Shown here: positions 9,430-18,746 of the stretch, one piece after another
Position numbering within the stretch: the first letter of the stretch is position 1
Layout: every line of letters starts with the position of its first letter
Source: Giesbergeria sp.
Lineage (GTDB): Bacteria > Pseudomonadota > Gammaproteobacteria > Burkholderiales > Burkholderiaceae_C
NCBI GenBank assembly: GCA_017985015.1
Contig: JAGNYI010000009.1
Coordinates: 29,612-93,611 of the forward strand
Reading direction: 5' to 3'
DNA: 64,000 bases
Position numbers and translations under genes: made by a program
Notes under the pieces: generated by a model
Seen by the model: the letters and a program-made list of their open reading frames with translations, nothing else
The model's database searches: none
Told to the model about the DNA's origin: nothing

Positions 9430-9434
9430 CCGCC

Positions 9435-9607
9435 AGCTTTTCCGAAAAGCTAAGTATTAACCCCAGTTCCGCTGCCGAAATCGGCTAAGTCAAACCGACC
9501 TTGTGCTAAGCGCCAGGCACGAATTTGATGGCGTACCAATCAGGTGAATATCGATGCTCCAGCTCTTTGGGTCTTGGAGGATTCGACATTGCCGCCGAAA
9601 GGAAGCT
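9435..9607 (+). promoter_or_regulatory. Long, potentially structured 5' leader of the lytic transglycosylase mRNA
   Basis: The leader starts with a perfect hairpin AGCTTTT-CCG-AAAAGCT (9435-9451), followed by GCCG-AAAT-CGGC and, near the start codon, CTCCA...TGGAG. A ribosome site AAAGGAAG precedes the ATG. I do not recognise a known riboswitch class; the structure and any ligand are unproven. Confidence 0.35.
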
Positions 9608-10465
9608 ATGACAGCGACAGGATCCTTGGTCTCCGGCCTGCGTACAGTGGTACACGCGCTGGTCAACGGTGTTTTCAAACTTACGCACAACGGCTTTGCC
9701 CTTCTGGGCTTGGCAGTTGCTTGCCTGATCATTACCCTGACCGCCCGCACCGACCTGCGCGAGCAGGGAGAAATGCAGTTGCGCAGCTGGCTGCAGGCTC
9801 GTCAAGGGCCAGAAGCAGATGTGGACGCCGAGCTCGACGAGCCCATTGAGCGCACTTTGGCGGCTGACCCGCGCGGTCTGCCCAAAGAGCAGGCCCGGGT
9901 GGCCTTCTGGTTAAGCAAAAAGTACAGCGTAGCGCCCGAGCCGCTGAGCGTGCTGGTGGGCGAAGCTTATGAACTTGGTACCAAGACCAAGCTCGACCCG
10001 ACTTTGATTCTGGCCATTGTGGCCATTGAATCGAGATTCAACCCCTTCGCCCAGAGTGCTGTCGGCGCACAGGGCTTGATGCAGGTGATGACCCGCGTGC
10101 ATACCGACAAGTACGAAGCCGTGGGTGGACAGCTTGCAGCCTTCGATCCGGTCACCAATTTGCGCGTGGGCGTGCAGGTGTTGCAGGAATGCATTCGCCG
10201 CGCGGGTTCGCTTGAAGGCGGGCTACGCTATTACGTCGGAGCCGCCAACCTGGAAGACGACGGCGGCTACGCGGCAAAAGTGCTGGCTGAGCATTTCCGC
10301 CTGCGGCAAGTGGCAGGTGGGCGCGGCGCACGCGCTGCCACGCCCCCTGCCGGAACGCTGACCACCAAAGCCGACGCCCCGCCAGCCACCACAGCTGTGG
10401 CAGCGCCCGAAGCACCCGTGGTCGTCCCGAGCTCCGAAAAAGTGGCCCTTCTTTCGGCGTCCTGA
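9608..10465 (+). CDS. Membrane-anchored lytic transglycosylase (SLT domain)
   Basis: A 285-residue murein lytic transglycosylase of the SLT70-like family, cleaving peptidoglycan with 1,6-anhydro product formation in the periplasm. One N-terminal transmembrane segment (residues ~29-46) anchors it. The catalytic glutamate is Glu141 in AIESRFNP, and the GLMQV motif (156-160) and YYVGAAN block follow as in the family. The last ~45 residues are an Ala/Pro-rich low-complexity tail. ATG 9608 is preceded by AAAGGAAG at good distance. It is a single-gene unit behind its own promoter. Confidence 0.88.
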   Translation: MTATGSLVSGLRTVVHALVNGVFKLTHNGFALLGLAVACLIITLTARTDLREQGEMQLRSWLQARQGPEADVDAELDEPIERTLAADPRGLPKEQARVAFWLSKKYSVAPEPLSVLVGEAYELGTKTKLDPTLILAIVAIESRFNPFAQSAVGAQGLMQVMTRVHTDKYEAVGGQLAAFDPVTNLRVGVQVLQECIRRAGSLEGGLRYYVGAANLEDDGGYAAKVLAEHFRLRQVAGGRGARAATPPAGTLTTKADAPPATTAVAAPEAPVVVPSSEKVALLSAS

Positions 10466-10523
10466 AACCTCGGCACCTTCGGCCACCTGGCTGGGCAAGC
10501 TTCACTCGGTTAAACTCACACCC

Positions 10524-10662
10524 GTGCGCGACTGGCGATAGGCGCGGCCCTGACCGGGCTGCCGCTGACGTGGAAACCGACAAGGCTTTGCCCTTGTGAA
10601 CCACCGGGAAGCGTGCCGCACCGGCTTTTTGCTGGCTGCGTTCCGCCGTTCGCCTGGGCAGC
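10524..10662 (+). promoter_or_regulatory. ZTP/ZMP riboswitch (pfl motif) upstream of glyA
   Basis: The conserved blocks of the class appear in order: GCGCGACTGGCGATA, then GACGTGGAAACCGAC, ACCACCGGGAAGCGTG, and finally CCGCCGTTCGCCTGGGCA. The class senses the purine intermediate ZMP/ZTP, which builds up when 10-formyl-tetrahydrofolate is short, and commonly controls folate/one-carbon genes such as glyA. That is exactly the gene that follows. The element ends about 36 nt before the glyA ATG. Confidence 0.9.
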
Positions 10663-10676
10663 CCTTGTTTCAAGGG
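10662..10676 (+). promoter_or_regulatory. Hairpin between riboswitch and glyA start
   Basis: Perfect stem CCCTTG-TTT-CAAGGG directly after the riboswitch core and about 20 nt before the start codon. There is no U-run, so it looks like part of an expression platform acting on translation rather than a terminator (inference). Confidence 0.5.
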
Positions 10677-10697
10677 ACACAAGTTCACAGGACTGCC

Positions 10698-11945
10698 ATG
10701 TACCACCGAAGTATTCTCGTAGAGCAAACCGATCCTGAGCTGTTCGCAGCCATTCAGGCGGAAAACCGGCGCCAGGAAGAGCACATCGAACTCATCGCCA
10801 GTGAAAACTACGCTTCCCCAGCGGTCATGTGGGCCCAGGGCACGCAGCTGACCAACAAGTACGCAGAAGGCTATCCCGGCAAGCGCTATTACGGCGGCTG
10901 CGAGTTCGTCGATATCGCCGAGCAACTGGCTCTTGAGCGCGTCAAGCAAATCTTCGGCGCCGAGGCGGCCAACGTGCAGCCCCACTGCGGCGCTTCGGCC
11001 AACGAAGCCGTGTTTCTCGCCTTCCTCAAGCCGGGCGACACCATCATGGGCATGAGCCTTGCCGAAGGCGGACACCTGACGCACGGCATGGCACTCAACA
11101 TGTCGGGCAAATGGTTCAACGTGGTCTCCTATGGCCTCAATGCCAAGGAAGAAATTGACTACGACGCCATGGAGAAGAAGGCGCACGAGACCAAGCCCAA
11201 GCTCATCATCGCGGGCGCCTCGGCCTACAGCCTGCACATCGATTTCGCTCGCTTCGCCAAAGTGGCCAAGGATGTGGGCGCGGTTTTCATGGTGGACATG
11301 GCGCACTACGCCGGCCTGATTGCGGCGGGTCTGTACCCCAATCCCGTACCGCACGCCGACGTCGTCACGAGCACCACACACAAGAGCCTGCGCGGCCCGC
11401 GCGGCGGCATCATTCTGATGAAGGCGGAGCACGAAAAAGCGATCAACAGCGCCATTTTCCCTGGCTTGCAAGGCGGCCCACTGATGCACGTGATTGCAGC
11501 CAAGGCGGTGGCGTTCAAGGAAGCGCTGCAGCCCGATTTCAAACAGTACCAGCAGCAAGTGCTGACGAATGCACGCGTCATGGCCGAGACGCTGACCCAG
11601 CGCGGACTGCGCATTGTCAGCGGCGGAACGCAAAGCCATTTGATGCTGGTTGATCTGCGCGCCAAGGGCATCACCGGCAAGGAAGCAGAGGCCGTGCTGG
11701 GCCAGGCCCACATGACGATCAACAAGAACGCCATCCCCAACGACCCGGAAAAACCCATGGTGACCAGCGGCATCCGCGTGGGCACGCCGGCCATGACCAC
11801 ACGCGGCTTCAAAGACGAGGAAGCCCGCCTGACCGCCAACCTGCTGGCCGACGTATTGGACAAGCCGCGCGACGAGGCCCACATTGCCGCCGTGCGCGCC
11901 AAGGTGAATGCGCTGACCAGCCGCTTCCCGGTCTACCGCGACTAA
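10698..11945 (+). CDS. glyA: Serine hydroxymethyltransferase
   Basis: 415 residues. A PLP enzyme converting serine and tetrahydrofolate to glycine and 5,10-methylene-THF, the main one-carbon source. Family blocks are intact: [14 protein letters not shown] near the N-terminus, [15 protein letters not shown], the PLP-lysine motif [12 protein letters not shown] (about residue 228), and [16 protein letters not shown] 10698 lies after the ZTP riboswitch and hairpin; a modest AGGA site precedes it. It is followed after 11 bp by nrdR, probably in the same transcript. Confidence 0.97.
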   Translation: MYHRSILVEQTDPELFAAIQAENRRQEEHIELIASENYASPAVMWAQGTQLTNKYAEGYPGKRYYGGCEFVDIAEQLALERVKQIFGAEAANVQPHCGASANEAVFLAFLKPGDTIMGMSLAEGGHLTHGMALNMSGKWFNVVSYGLNAKEEIDYDAMEKKAHETKPKLIIAGASAYSLHIDFARFAKVAKDVGAVFMVDMAHYAGLIAAGLYPNPVPHADVVTSTTHKSLRGPRGGIILMKAEHEKAINSAIFPGLQGGPLMHVIAAKAVAFKEALQPDFKQYQQQVLTNARVMAETLTQRGLRIVSGGTQSHLMLVDLRAKGITGKEAEAVLGQAHMTINKNAIPNDPEKPMVTSGIRVGTPAMTTRGFKDEEARLTANLLADVLDKPRDEAHIAAVRAKVNALTSRFPVYRD

Positions 11946-11956
11946 GGGCTCGCCCC

Positions 11957-12406
11957 ATGAAATGCCCGTTCTGCGGCCATCTCGACACCCAGGTGGCCGA
12001 GACCCGGGTGGCCGAGGACGGCGGCTTCATCCGCCGCAGGCGCCGCTGCGGGGCCTGCGGCAAGCGCTTTACCACCTATGAAAAGCCGGAAATCAATTTC
12101 CCGGTGGTGGTGAAGAAGGATGGTCGGCGCACCGAATACGCCGCCGCCAAATTGCGCGGATCCTTCGCCATTGCCCTGCGCAAGCGCCCTGTGAGCACGG
12201 CGCAGGTGGACGCCGCCATCGAGCGCATTGAAGAGCAATTGCTGAGCCTGGGCCTGCGCGAACTGGCGTCCAGCCGCATCGGTGAACTGGTGATGCGCGA
12301 ACTCAAAAAACTCGACCAAGTGGCATACATCCGCTACGCCAGCGTGTATCGCAGTTTCGAGGACATCGACGAGTTCAAGAGCCTGGTAGACGAAGTCAGA
12401 CGCTGA
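11957..12406 (+). CDS. nrdR: Transcriptional repressor NrdR
   Basis: 149 residues. A zinc-ribbon plus ATP-cone repressor of ribonucleotide reductase genes. Zinc ligands are Cys3/Cys6 and Cys31/Cys34 (MKCPFCG and RCGACGKRF). The ATP-cone covers about residues 49-139 and begins with the VVKKDGRR segment. The glyA-nrdR arrangement, 11 bp apart, is common in proteobacteria and ties both genes to the ZTP-controlled transcript unless nrdR has its own promoter, which I do not see. Confidence 0.96.
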   Translation: MKCPFCGHLDTQVAETRVAEDGGFIRRRRRCGACGKRFTTYEKPEINFPVVVKKDGRRTEYAAAKLRGSFAIALRKRPVSTAQVDAAIERIEEQLLSLGLRELASSRIGELVMRELKKLDQVAYIRYASVYRSFEDIDEFKSLVDEVRR

Positions 12407-12469
12407 GAACGCGCGCACGATCCGAGCCCCACCCTTCGCCTGGAACGCGGCGCAAGCACGATTTTTCCG

Positions 12470-12532
12470 ACTTTTTAGGCCTCCAGCGCTTACTGGGTAA
12501 GCGTTGTCAGCTATCTATTCAATAGTATTGCG
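12470..12532 (-). repeat. Dispersed two-hairpin repeat, copy R3
   Basis: On the minus strand it shows ATAGATAGCT, core AACGCTTACCCAGTAAGCGCT, then GGAGGCC and an A-rich tail. It fills the convergent junction between nrdR and aroC and ends at the aroC stop codon. Confidence 0.8.
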
Positions 12533-12533
12533 T

Positions 12534-13631
12534 TCAGCGAGCGGCGGCCGAAATCGGTGCCACCGCCTGGCGCACATCGCCGCATTGGGCTCTGTGGCGC
12601 AGGGCATGGTCGATCAGCACCAGCGCCAGCAAAGCCTCGGCAATAGGCGCTGCCCGGATACCGACACAGGGGTCATGGCGCCCACGGGTGGACACCTGCA
12701 CGCTCTGGCCGGCCGTGTCGATGGATTCGCGCGGACTGAGGATGGAGCTGGTCGGTTTGATGGCCATATGCACCTCAATGTCCTGGCCGCTGCTGATGCC
12801 GCCCAGAATGCCGCCTGCGTTGTTGCTGCGAAACCCGTCTGGCGAGAGCGAATCGCCGTGCACCGTGCCGCGCTGCGCGGCACTGGCAAAGCCAGCGCCA
12901 ATTTCCACGCCCTTGACCGCGTTGAGACCCATCATCGCCCAGGCGATATCGGCGTCGAGCTTGTCGTAGATGGGTTCGCCCCAGCCCACGGGCACGCCGG
13001 TTGCCTGGACCCGAATGCGCGCACCGCATGAGTCGCCCGACTTGCGCAGCGCATCCATGTAATCCTCATAGCGCTGGACATCGGCTACCGGTGCAAAAAA
13101 CGGGTTGCGGCCCACGTGCTCCCAGGATTCAAATCCGATCTCCAATTCGCCCAGTTGGCTCATGCAGGCTCGAACCTGGGTGCCGAACTGCGCCGCCAGC
13201 CATTTTCTGGCGACGGCACCGGCCGCCACCGTGGGCGCAGTCAATCGGGCCGACGAACGCCCGCCACCCCGCGGGTCGCGCACGCCGTATTTGTGCCAGT
13301 AGGTGTAGTCGGCGTGGCCGGGGCGAAAGCGCTGGGCAATATCGCCATAGTCCTTGCTGCGCTGATCGGTGTTGCGAATCAAGAGCGCAATCGGCGTGCC
13401 CGTGGTCATGCCTTCGTACACGCCTGAGAGGATTTCCACTGCGTCGGGTTCGGCGCGCTGGGTGACGTGGCGGCTGGTGCCGGGCCGGCGCCGATCCAGA
13501 TCTGCCTGAATGTCGGCCTCGCACAAGGCCATGCCGGGCGGGCAGCCATCGATCACGCAGCCTATGGCTGGGCCGTGGGATTCACCGAAGTTGGTGACTG
13601 CGAAAAGGGTGCCGAAAGTATTGCCGCTCAT
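12534..13631 (-). CDS. aroC: Chorismate synthase
   Basis: 365 residues. Last step of the shikimate pathway: converts 5-enolpyruvylshikimate-3-phosphate to chorismate using reduced FMN without net redox change. Family motifs are in order: [10 protein letters not shown] (residues 15-24), DGCPPG, RRPGTS, the [11 protein letters not shown] block, and [10 protein letters not shown] near the C-terminus. Full length for the family. The start MSGNTFG is canonical. Single leftward gene; its 3' end abuts repeat R3. Confidence 0.97.
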   Translation of the reverse strand: MSGNTFGTLFAVTNFGESHGPAIGCVIDGCPPGMALCEADIQADLDRRRPGTSRHVTQRAEPDAVEILSGVYEGMTTGTPIALLIRNTDQRSKDYGDIAQRFRPGHADYTYWHKYGVRDPRGGGRSSARLTAPTVAAGAVARKWLAAQFGTQVRACMSQLGELEIGFESWEHVGRNPFFAPVADVQRYEDYMDALRKSGDSCGARIRVQATGVPVGWGEPIYDKLDADIAWAMMGLNAVKGVEIGAGFASAAQRGTVHGDSLSPDGFRSNNAGGILGGISSGQDIEVHMAIKPTSSILSPRESIDTAGQSVQVSTRGRHDPCVGIRAAPIAEALLALVLIDHALRHRAQCGDVRQAVAPISAAAR

Positions 13632-13765
13632 GGAGAGCGATTATCGGGGCAGTAGAACGACCTGCGGTGGTTGCGCGCAGCATTGTCCGCGCCTGCCGTG
13701 GCTTGTATCGGCCCCATCGCCTGCCTTCGCACTTCCTGGCGCGCGCAGGCAAAAGGCGCGGAAAC

Positions 13766-14233
13766 CTACAGCAGCTTTTCGTCCGAATCGTCGGCTTCGC
13801 CCTCGGGCCAGTCACGGATGTAGGCCTTGAGCATCTTGTTCTCGAAATTCTGGCTGTCCACTACGGCCTTGGCCACGTCGTAGAAGCTGATGACACCCAT
13901 CAGCATGCGGTTGTCCATGACGGGCATGTAGCGCGCATGGCGATCCAGCATCATGCGCCGCACTTCGTCCATGTTGGTCTCGTAAGTGCAGGTCAGTGGG
14001 TGGTCGTCCATGGCCGTACGCACGAGCATGGTGCCCACATTGCCGCCATTTCGCACCAGGGCCTGGATGACTTCACGGAAGGTGAGCATGCCCACCAGAT
14101 CCCCGTGCTCCATGACAACCAGCGAGCCGATGTCCTTCTCGGACATGACGCGCACAGCGTCGGCAAGAGGTTCGGCTGGGTGGGCGGTGTAGAGCGTATT
14201 GCCCTTCACTCGCAGGATGTCGCTAACTTTCAT
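13766..14233 (-). CDS. CBS-domain-pair protein
   Basis: 155 residues made almost entirely of two CBS motifs (about residues 8-60 and 76-130), a module that usually binds adenosine-type nucleotides. Typical second-strand patterns are seen: MSEKDIGSLVVMEHGDLVG and MLDRHARYMPVMDNRMLMG. ATG 14233 gives MKVSDILR, the usual start for this family. It has an acidic tail (EGEADDSDEK). It is divergent from the homocysteine synthase gene with an 89-bp gap. The function is not known; some relatives are linked to metabolite sensing. Confidence 0.85.
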   Translation of the reverse strand: MKVSDILRVKGNTLYTAHPAEPLADAVRVMSEKDIGSLVVMEHGDLVGMLTFREVIQALVRNGGNVGTMLVRTAMDDHPLTCTYETNMDEVRRMMLDRHARYMPVMDNRMLMGVISFYDVAKAVVDSQNFENKMLKAYIRDWPEGEADDSDEKLL

Positions 14234-14322
14234 GGCGTGCTCCGTACTGTTTGCAGCCAGTGTCGCTTGCTGGTGCCTCTGCAAATATAGCCCACAATGC
14301 CGCTATCGCTTTGGAGAAAACC

Positions 14323-15624
14323 ATGCCCGGTTACGCCGATCCCGGCTTCGACACGCTGGCCCTGCATGCAGGCGCCACCCCAGACCCCGCCACCGGTGCG
14401 CGGGCCGTGCCCATTCATCTCACCACGTCCTTCGTTTTCGAGTCCAGCGATCACGCCGCCTCGCTCTTCAACATGGAGCGCGGCGGACATGTGTACTCGC
14501 GCATCAGCAATCCCACTACCGCGGTTTTCGAGCAGCGCATGGCCGCGCTCGAAGGCGGCGTCGGCGCGCTGGCCACGGCCAGTGGCCAGGCCGCACTGCA
14601 TTTGGCCATTGCCACGCTGATGGGCGCGGGTTCGCACATTGTGGCCAGCAGCGCGCTGTACGGCGGATCGCAAAACCTGCTGCACTACACGCTGCGCCGC
14701 TTTGGCATTGAAACCAGCTTCGTACCCACGGGCGACCTTGACGCGTGGCGCGCAGCGATCCGCCCCAACACGCGTCTGCTGTTTGGCGAAACCGTGGGCA
14801 ACCCCGGCCTGGACGTGCTAGATATCCCCAGCGTAAGCGCCATTGCGCACGAAGCGAGGGTGCCTTTGCTGGTGGATTCCACCTTCACCACGCCCTGGCT
14901 GATGAAGCCCTTTGAACATGGCGCCGACATCGTCTATCACTCAGCTACCAAATTTCTCAGCGGCCACGGCACGGTGATTGGCGGCGTGCTGGTCGATGGC
15001 GGCAGCTTCGACTGGGAAGCATCGGGCCGCTTTGAGGAGCTCACCCGCCCCTACGATGGCTTTCACGGCATGGTGTTTACCGAAGAAAGCACCGTAGGCG
15101 CCTTCCTGCTGCGCGCTCGCCGTGAAGGCCTGCGCGACTTTGGCGCCTGCATGAGCCCGCACACGGCATGGCTCATTCTTCAGGGCATCGAGACGCTGCC
15201 GCTGCGCATGCAGCAGCACATGCGCAACACGGAGCGCGTGGTGGAGTTTCTGGTCAGCCAGGCTTTTGTCGCGCGCGTCGGTCACCCGATGCTGGAGACA
15301 CACCCCAGCCACGAGCTTGCCAAGCGGCTGCTGCCGCGCGGCGCAGGCTCGGTGTTCAGCTTTGACCTCAAAGGAACGCGCGAGCAGGGCAAAAAATTCA
15401 TTGAAACGTTGAAGATATTCAGCCACTTGGCCAACGTGGGCGACTGCCGCAGTCTGGTCATCCACCCGGCCAGCACCACCCACTTTCGTTTGAGCGACGA
15501 GGCTCTGGCGTTGGCCGGCATCACCCAGGGCACGATTCGCTTGTCGATTGGCCTCGAAGACGCAGACGACCTGATCGACGATCTCAAGCGTGCGCTCAAA
15601 GCGGCTGAGAAGGCGGGGGGCTGA
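14323..15624 (+). CDS. O-acetylhomoserine / O-succinylhomoserine sulfhydrylase (homocysteine synthase)
   Basis: 433 residues. A PLP enzyme of the Cys/Met metabolism family making homocysteine from activated homoserine and sulfide. Seen: the YSRISNPTTAVFEQR substrate segment, the ASGQAALHLA block, the PLP lysine Lys210 in SATKFLSGHG, and the C-terminal NVGDCRSLVIHPASTTH block that is typical of the MetY branch. MetZ (succinyl-homoserine) cannot be excluded. A ribosome site TTGGAG precedes ATG 14323. It is followed 2 nt later by an alpha/beta hydrolase, probably one transcript. Confidence 0.88.
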   Translation: MPGYADPGFDTLALHAGATPDPATGARAVPIHLTTSFVFESSDHAASLFNMERGGHVYSRISNPTTAVFEQRMAALEGGVGALATASGQAALHLAIATLMGAGSHIVASSALYGGSQNLLHYTLRRFGIETSFVPTGDLDAWRAAIRPNTRLLFGETVGNPGLDVLDIPSVSAIAHEARVPLLVDSTFTTPWLMKPFEHGADIVYHSATKFLSGHGTVIGGVLVDGGSFDWEASGRFEELTRPYDGFHGMVFTEESTVGAFLLRARREGLRDFGACMSPHTAWLILQGIETLPLRMQQHMRNTERVVEFLVSQAFVARVGHPMLETHPSHELAKRLLPRGAGSVFSFDLKGTREQGKKFIETLKIFSHLANVGDCRSLVIHPASTTHFRLSDEALALAGITQGTIRLSIGLEDADDLIDDLKRALKAAEKAGG

Positions 15625-15626
15625 AA

Positions 15627-16445
15627 ATGGAACTGTTGGTCAAAGGAGCGCGCACCTACTGCTACACCGGCGGTCAGGTCTTCAACCCCGTAAAACCCAG
15701 CGTAGTCATGATCCACGGCGTGCTCCATGACCACAGCGTCTGGGCCATGCAAAGCCGCTGGTTCGCCCACCACGGCTGGAACGTGCTGGCCGTCGACCTG
15801 CCGGGCCACTGCCGCAGCGCTGGGGCCGCGCCACAAAGCGTGGAGGAAGGGGCGGAATTTGTCATCGCGCTGCTGGACGCCCTGGGCATCCAGCGCGCTG
15901 CGCTGGTGGGCCACAGCTGGGGCTCCCTGATCGCACTGGAGGCTGCGGCAAGACTGGGCAATCGGGCCACGCATTTGGCGCTGGTCGGGACGGCCTGGCC
16001 GATGAAGGTTTCGCCTGCACTGCTGGACGCCGCGCTGAACGAGCCTGAAAAAGCCCTGCGCATGGTCAATGTGTTTTCGCGCAGTACGCTGTCTGCGCCC
16101 CCATCGGCTTTGGGGCCGGGAACCTGGGTGTTTGGGGCCCAGATGGCACTTGGCCGGCGCGTGCTGGGCAGCAACCCCGAAGTCAATCTGTTTCATCGGG
16201 GGTTTGTGGCTTGCGACCGCTATGCGGGCGGTGAAGCGGCAATCGGGCGCGTCGCCTGCCCCGTCCTGTTCGCGCTGGGCACGCAGGACCAAATGACCCC
16301 GCCCAAGGCCGCCCAAACCCTCGTCAACGCCGCCCGGGCCGCAGGCAAGGCAGTCTCGATGGCGTTGCTTCCCGTGGGCCACAATGAAATGACCGAAGCG
16401 CCCGAGGAAACGCTAATGGCCTTGCGCGATTTCCTGTCCGCCTGA
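15627..16445 (+). CDS. Alpha/beta-fold hydrolase
   Basis: 272 residues. Serine hydrolase fold: oxyanion region VVMIHGVLHDHSVW, nucleophile elbow GHSWGS with Ser97, a late acid in ALGTQDQMTPP, and the catalytic His in PVGHNEM near the C-terminus. ATG 15627 follows the homocysteine synthase stop by 2 nt, so expression is probably coupled. A MetX-like acyltransferase role is tempting from the neighbour but is not supported, since the protein is shorter and lacks MetX motifs. The substrate is unknown. Confidence 0.82.
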   Translation: MELLVKGARTYCYTGGQVFNPVKPSVVMIHGVLHDHSVWAMQSRWFAHHGWNVLAVDLPGHCRSAGAAPQSVEEGAEFVIALLDALGIQRAALVGHSWGSLIALEAAARLGNRATHLALVGTAWPMKVSPALLDAALNEPEKALRMVNVFSRSTLSAPPSALGPGTWVFGAQMALGRRVLGSNPEVNLFHRGFVACDRYAGGEAAIGRVACPVLFALGTQDQMTPPKAAQTLVNAARAAGKAVSMALLPVGHNEMTEAPEETLMALRDFLSA

Positions 16446-16490
16446 ATCGCGCCAGTGGCCAAGCTTGGGATTCAGTGGAGCCACAATCCA

Positions 16491-16548
16491 GGTAAAAAGG
16501 GCTCTGCCGCTTTGCCCTATTGCGCTGGTAGCTACTCAAAACATAGCG
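16491..16548 (-). repeat. Dispersed two-hairpin repeat, copy R5 (degenerate)
   Basis: On the minus strand: GCTATGTTTTGAGTAGCTAC, then CAGCGC, a disrupted core, GAGCCC and a TTTTT-rich end. It retains the order of the family elements but has lost the second core arm. It lies in the convergent junction of the hydrolase and fimV. Confidence 0.55.
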
Positions 16549-16623
16549 CACCGCACCGCTGAATGTAGGCTGCATCCCAACGGGAAGCCGTGTCGGATAC
16601 CGTCCAATAGCTCCCGGTACAAC

Positions 16624-18675
16624 TCAACGCGGCTTGCGTTCGTCTGGATCGACCCGTGCTTCAAAACGGTCGCTGTTCACACCGAAGCCCACGGGTTGGT
16701 TCGGGGCCGGCGGCGGCGTGCTGGCTACCGCCGGCACCTCCTGCTGCGTCAGAAAAGGCAGCGGCTGGCTGATTTCGCCCGACTCGGCCAGTGCATCGAG
16801 ATGGGTCAGATCGCTCAGGTCAAGGTCGATTTCCATCGGCGCGCCGGGTGCAGGCGCAGCTTGCCTCGACGCAGCCGCCTGGGCATCGAAATCCCAGTCG
16901 GGCTCAAACTCCATGAGGTTGCTGGCCGGGTCAGGTCCGGTCGCTGTGGCCGAGGCCTTGCCCTCTTCTGCTGCGGCGGCCTCCATCGGCGTGGTGCGTC
17001 GGCGCGGAGCAGACTGGCCACGGGCCGAGGCGGGCGTGGTCCGTGCAACGGCATGCAGCAGCAGCAGATCGTCGTAGGCCGGCAGATCGAAGCGCTGGTC
17101 CTGCCCCTGGCCGCGGAACAACAACTCCTGCAGCATGGGAACGACCGAGGGATCACACCACAGCGCCTCGATGCGGGCGAGTACGTCGGGGTAGCCGAAA
17201 AGGGTTCTACCGGGCCGCGCAAACGCAGCGAACTCGGGCACCTGGGCATTGAAATACCGGTGGAACTGCGCGCGCAATTCGTTGAACTGCTCGATGCGGC
17301 TGAGCGAACGGTACAGCCGCAGAAGCTCGAGATAGGCCGAGGGCGAAGCCGACTGATTGGCCTCGATGTGCTTTTTCATCACCTCGATGGCCTGATCGTG
17401 CTCGCCGACGGACACGAAAAATTCGGCCTGCTGCTGCAGATCAAACAAGTCTTCGGGATTGAGCACCGCCGTGACGGGCGCGGGCGCTGCAGCCTGCACG
17501 GAACTCGCCGCTGAAGCAGGCTCAGGCGCGTCGACCGACGTCCCAAATTCGAGCGGCATCATGCCCGATGGCAGCATCTCGGGTTCAGCCGGTTGCGGCC
17601 GGGTTGTGACGTCGTGCTCGTCAGCGACGTGTCGCACGGCCCCTGCCGGAGCCACAGAGGTGGCCGCTTTGGCTGGGCCGTGAGTCCAGGATTGTTCGCT
17701 GTCGCTCGGCAGCCCCTGTCTGCGCGTCCACACCCACGCCAGCAACGCAGCAAGCGCGACGAGCAAAGCCAGCAATGCATAGACGAGGTTGGCAGGAAAG
17801 CGCGCAGCAGCGCGCTCTTGAAGCTCCTGCTGCACCGCCAAGGCAGCCTCCTTGTCGCGCTCGGCAGCGGCAAGTTTCTCGCTTTGGGCTTTGTCCTGCG
17901 CGGCCCGGCGTGCGTCTTCCTGCAGCAAATCTTCGGACTGCATGTTCAGGGCGCGCCAGCGCGCAGCCGCTTCCTCGCGCAGCGATGGCGAGGTCGATTC
18001 TGGCAGGGCCGCCATTTCCGTCGAAGCGCGCAGCACCGAAGGAGCCTGCAACCAATCAGACAATGGCTCCATCACCAAACGCGGGCGACCCGGTTCAAGC
18101 TCCGGCTTGCGGGCCACAGCGGGCTTGACCGCCCGCTCAACGCGAGACGAGCGCTGCGTGACGACTTGATCCGCAGGAACAGCGCCTGAGCGTGTGCGCA
18201 CGCCATCACGCGCACCTGCTGCATCGGGAGTCAGCGTGCTGCGCAAAACCAGCGGCGCCGCAGCAGCACTCGTGCGTTCGGCGCTAGCCTGCGATGCGCT
18301 CAATGCCTCCGCTGGGTAGGCCAGCACGGTGTAGGTGCGCACCACGCTGCCCGAACAACCGGCAGAAAGGCGCACATCGATCACTGGCTCGTTGATCGGC
18401 TGGCTGCTTCGCAATCGCACGCTTGCCGACCGCCCCGCAGCGTTGGGCAGGGGGGTCACGGAAATCTGGCTTTGCGAAATCGGGTCATCGCCCGCAGTGA
18501 CCTTGGCAGTGACACAAGCGTCGGACACATCGGTTCCGTCGGTACGCACGTCGAATACGAGATCCAACGGACGCCCCAACACCACGGTGCCTTGCGGATT
18601 GCCAAGCGAAAGTGCTGCAGCCCCACCCGCCGCAACGACCATCACCATTCCGAGTAAAAGTTTACGAAGTCTCAC
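16624..18675 (-). CDS. FimV-like pilus assembly / polar hub protein
   Basis: About 683 residues. FimV-type inner-membrane proteins organise type IV pili, type II secretion and polar chemosensory components. The sequence shows a signal-like N-terminus (VRLRKLLLG then a hydrophobic run ending AAALSLG), the FimV N-terminal domain opening LGNPQGTVVLGRPLDL, and an Ala/Gln/Glu-rich coiled segment (about residues 225-295). One transmembrane helix follows (LVYALLALLVALAALLAWVW), then a long acidic cytoplasmic part with a TPR-like block (QQQAEFFVSVGEHDQAIEVM). No LysM domain is obvious. The start is a GTG at 18675; an ATG at 18651 is possible. Divergent from the acyl-CoA cluster, 71 bp away. Confidence 0.8.
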   Translation of the reverse strand: MRLRKLLLGMVMVVAAGGAAALSLGNPQGTVVLGRPLDLVFDVRTDGTDVSDACVTAKVTAGDDPISQSQISVTPLPNAAGRSASVRLRSSQPINEPVIDVRLSAGCSGSVVRTYTVLAYPAEALSASQASAERTSAAAAPLVLRSTLTPDAAGARDGVRTRSGAVPADQVVTQRSSRVERAVKPAVARKPELEPGRPRLVMEPLSDWLQAPSVLRASTEMAALPESTSPSLREEAAARWRALNMQSEDLLQEDARRAAQDKAQSEKLAAAERDKEAALAVQQELQERAAARFPANLVYALLALLVALAALLAWVWTRRQGLPSDSEQSWTHGPAKAATSVAPAGAVRHVADEHDVTTRPQPAEPEMLPSGMMPLEFGTSVDAPEPASAASSVQAAAPAPVTAVLNPEDLFDLQQQAEFFVSVGEHDQAIEVMKKHIEANQSASPSAYLELLRLYRSLSRIEQFNELRAQFHRYFNAQVPEFAAFARPGRTLFGYPDVLARIEALWCDPSVVPMLQELLFRGQGQDQRFDLPAYDDLLLLHAVARTTPASARGQSAPRRRTTPMEAAAAEEGKASATATGPDPASNLMEFEPDWDFDAQAAASRQAAPAPGAPMEIDLDLSDLTHLDALAESGEISQPLPFLTQQEVPAVASTPPPAPNQPVGFGVNSDRFEARVDPDERKPR

Positions 18676-18734
18676 TTTTTTTTGTAAATTGCTTTTGCCG
18701 ATTCTTGCATAAATTACATTGCCTGCGCGAACGA

Positions 18735-18740
18735 CATAAT
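18735..18740 (+). promoter_or_regulatory. CATAAT -10-like hexamer close to the start codon
   Basis: CATAAT ends 6 nt before ATG 18747, and no Shine-Dalgarno sequence is visible. If used, the transcript would begin at or next to the ATG. No good -35 is found, so the call is tentative. Confidence 0.3.
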
Positions 18741-18746
18741 CCAACG

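Noticed and set aside
9424-9600. Resemblance of leader fragments (AATCCG.CAGC, GGTGAAT) to the ydaO/c-di-AMP riboswitch
   Set aside because: The blocks are in the wrong order and the first overlaps the -10 box; c-di-AMP signalling is not typical of this lineage.
10152-11882. 576-codon frame antisense to glyA
   Set aside because: glyA is unmistakable on the other strand, and the riboswitch confirms the direction.
15627-16445. Calling the hydrolase after homocysteine synthase a MetX acyltransferase
   Set aside because: It is too short and lacks MetX-specific motifs; only the general alpha/beta hydrolase triad is supported.
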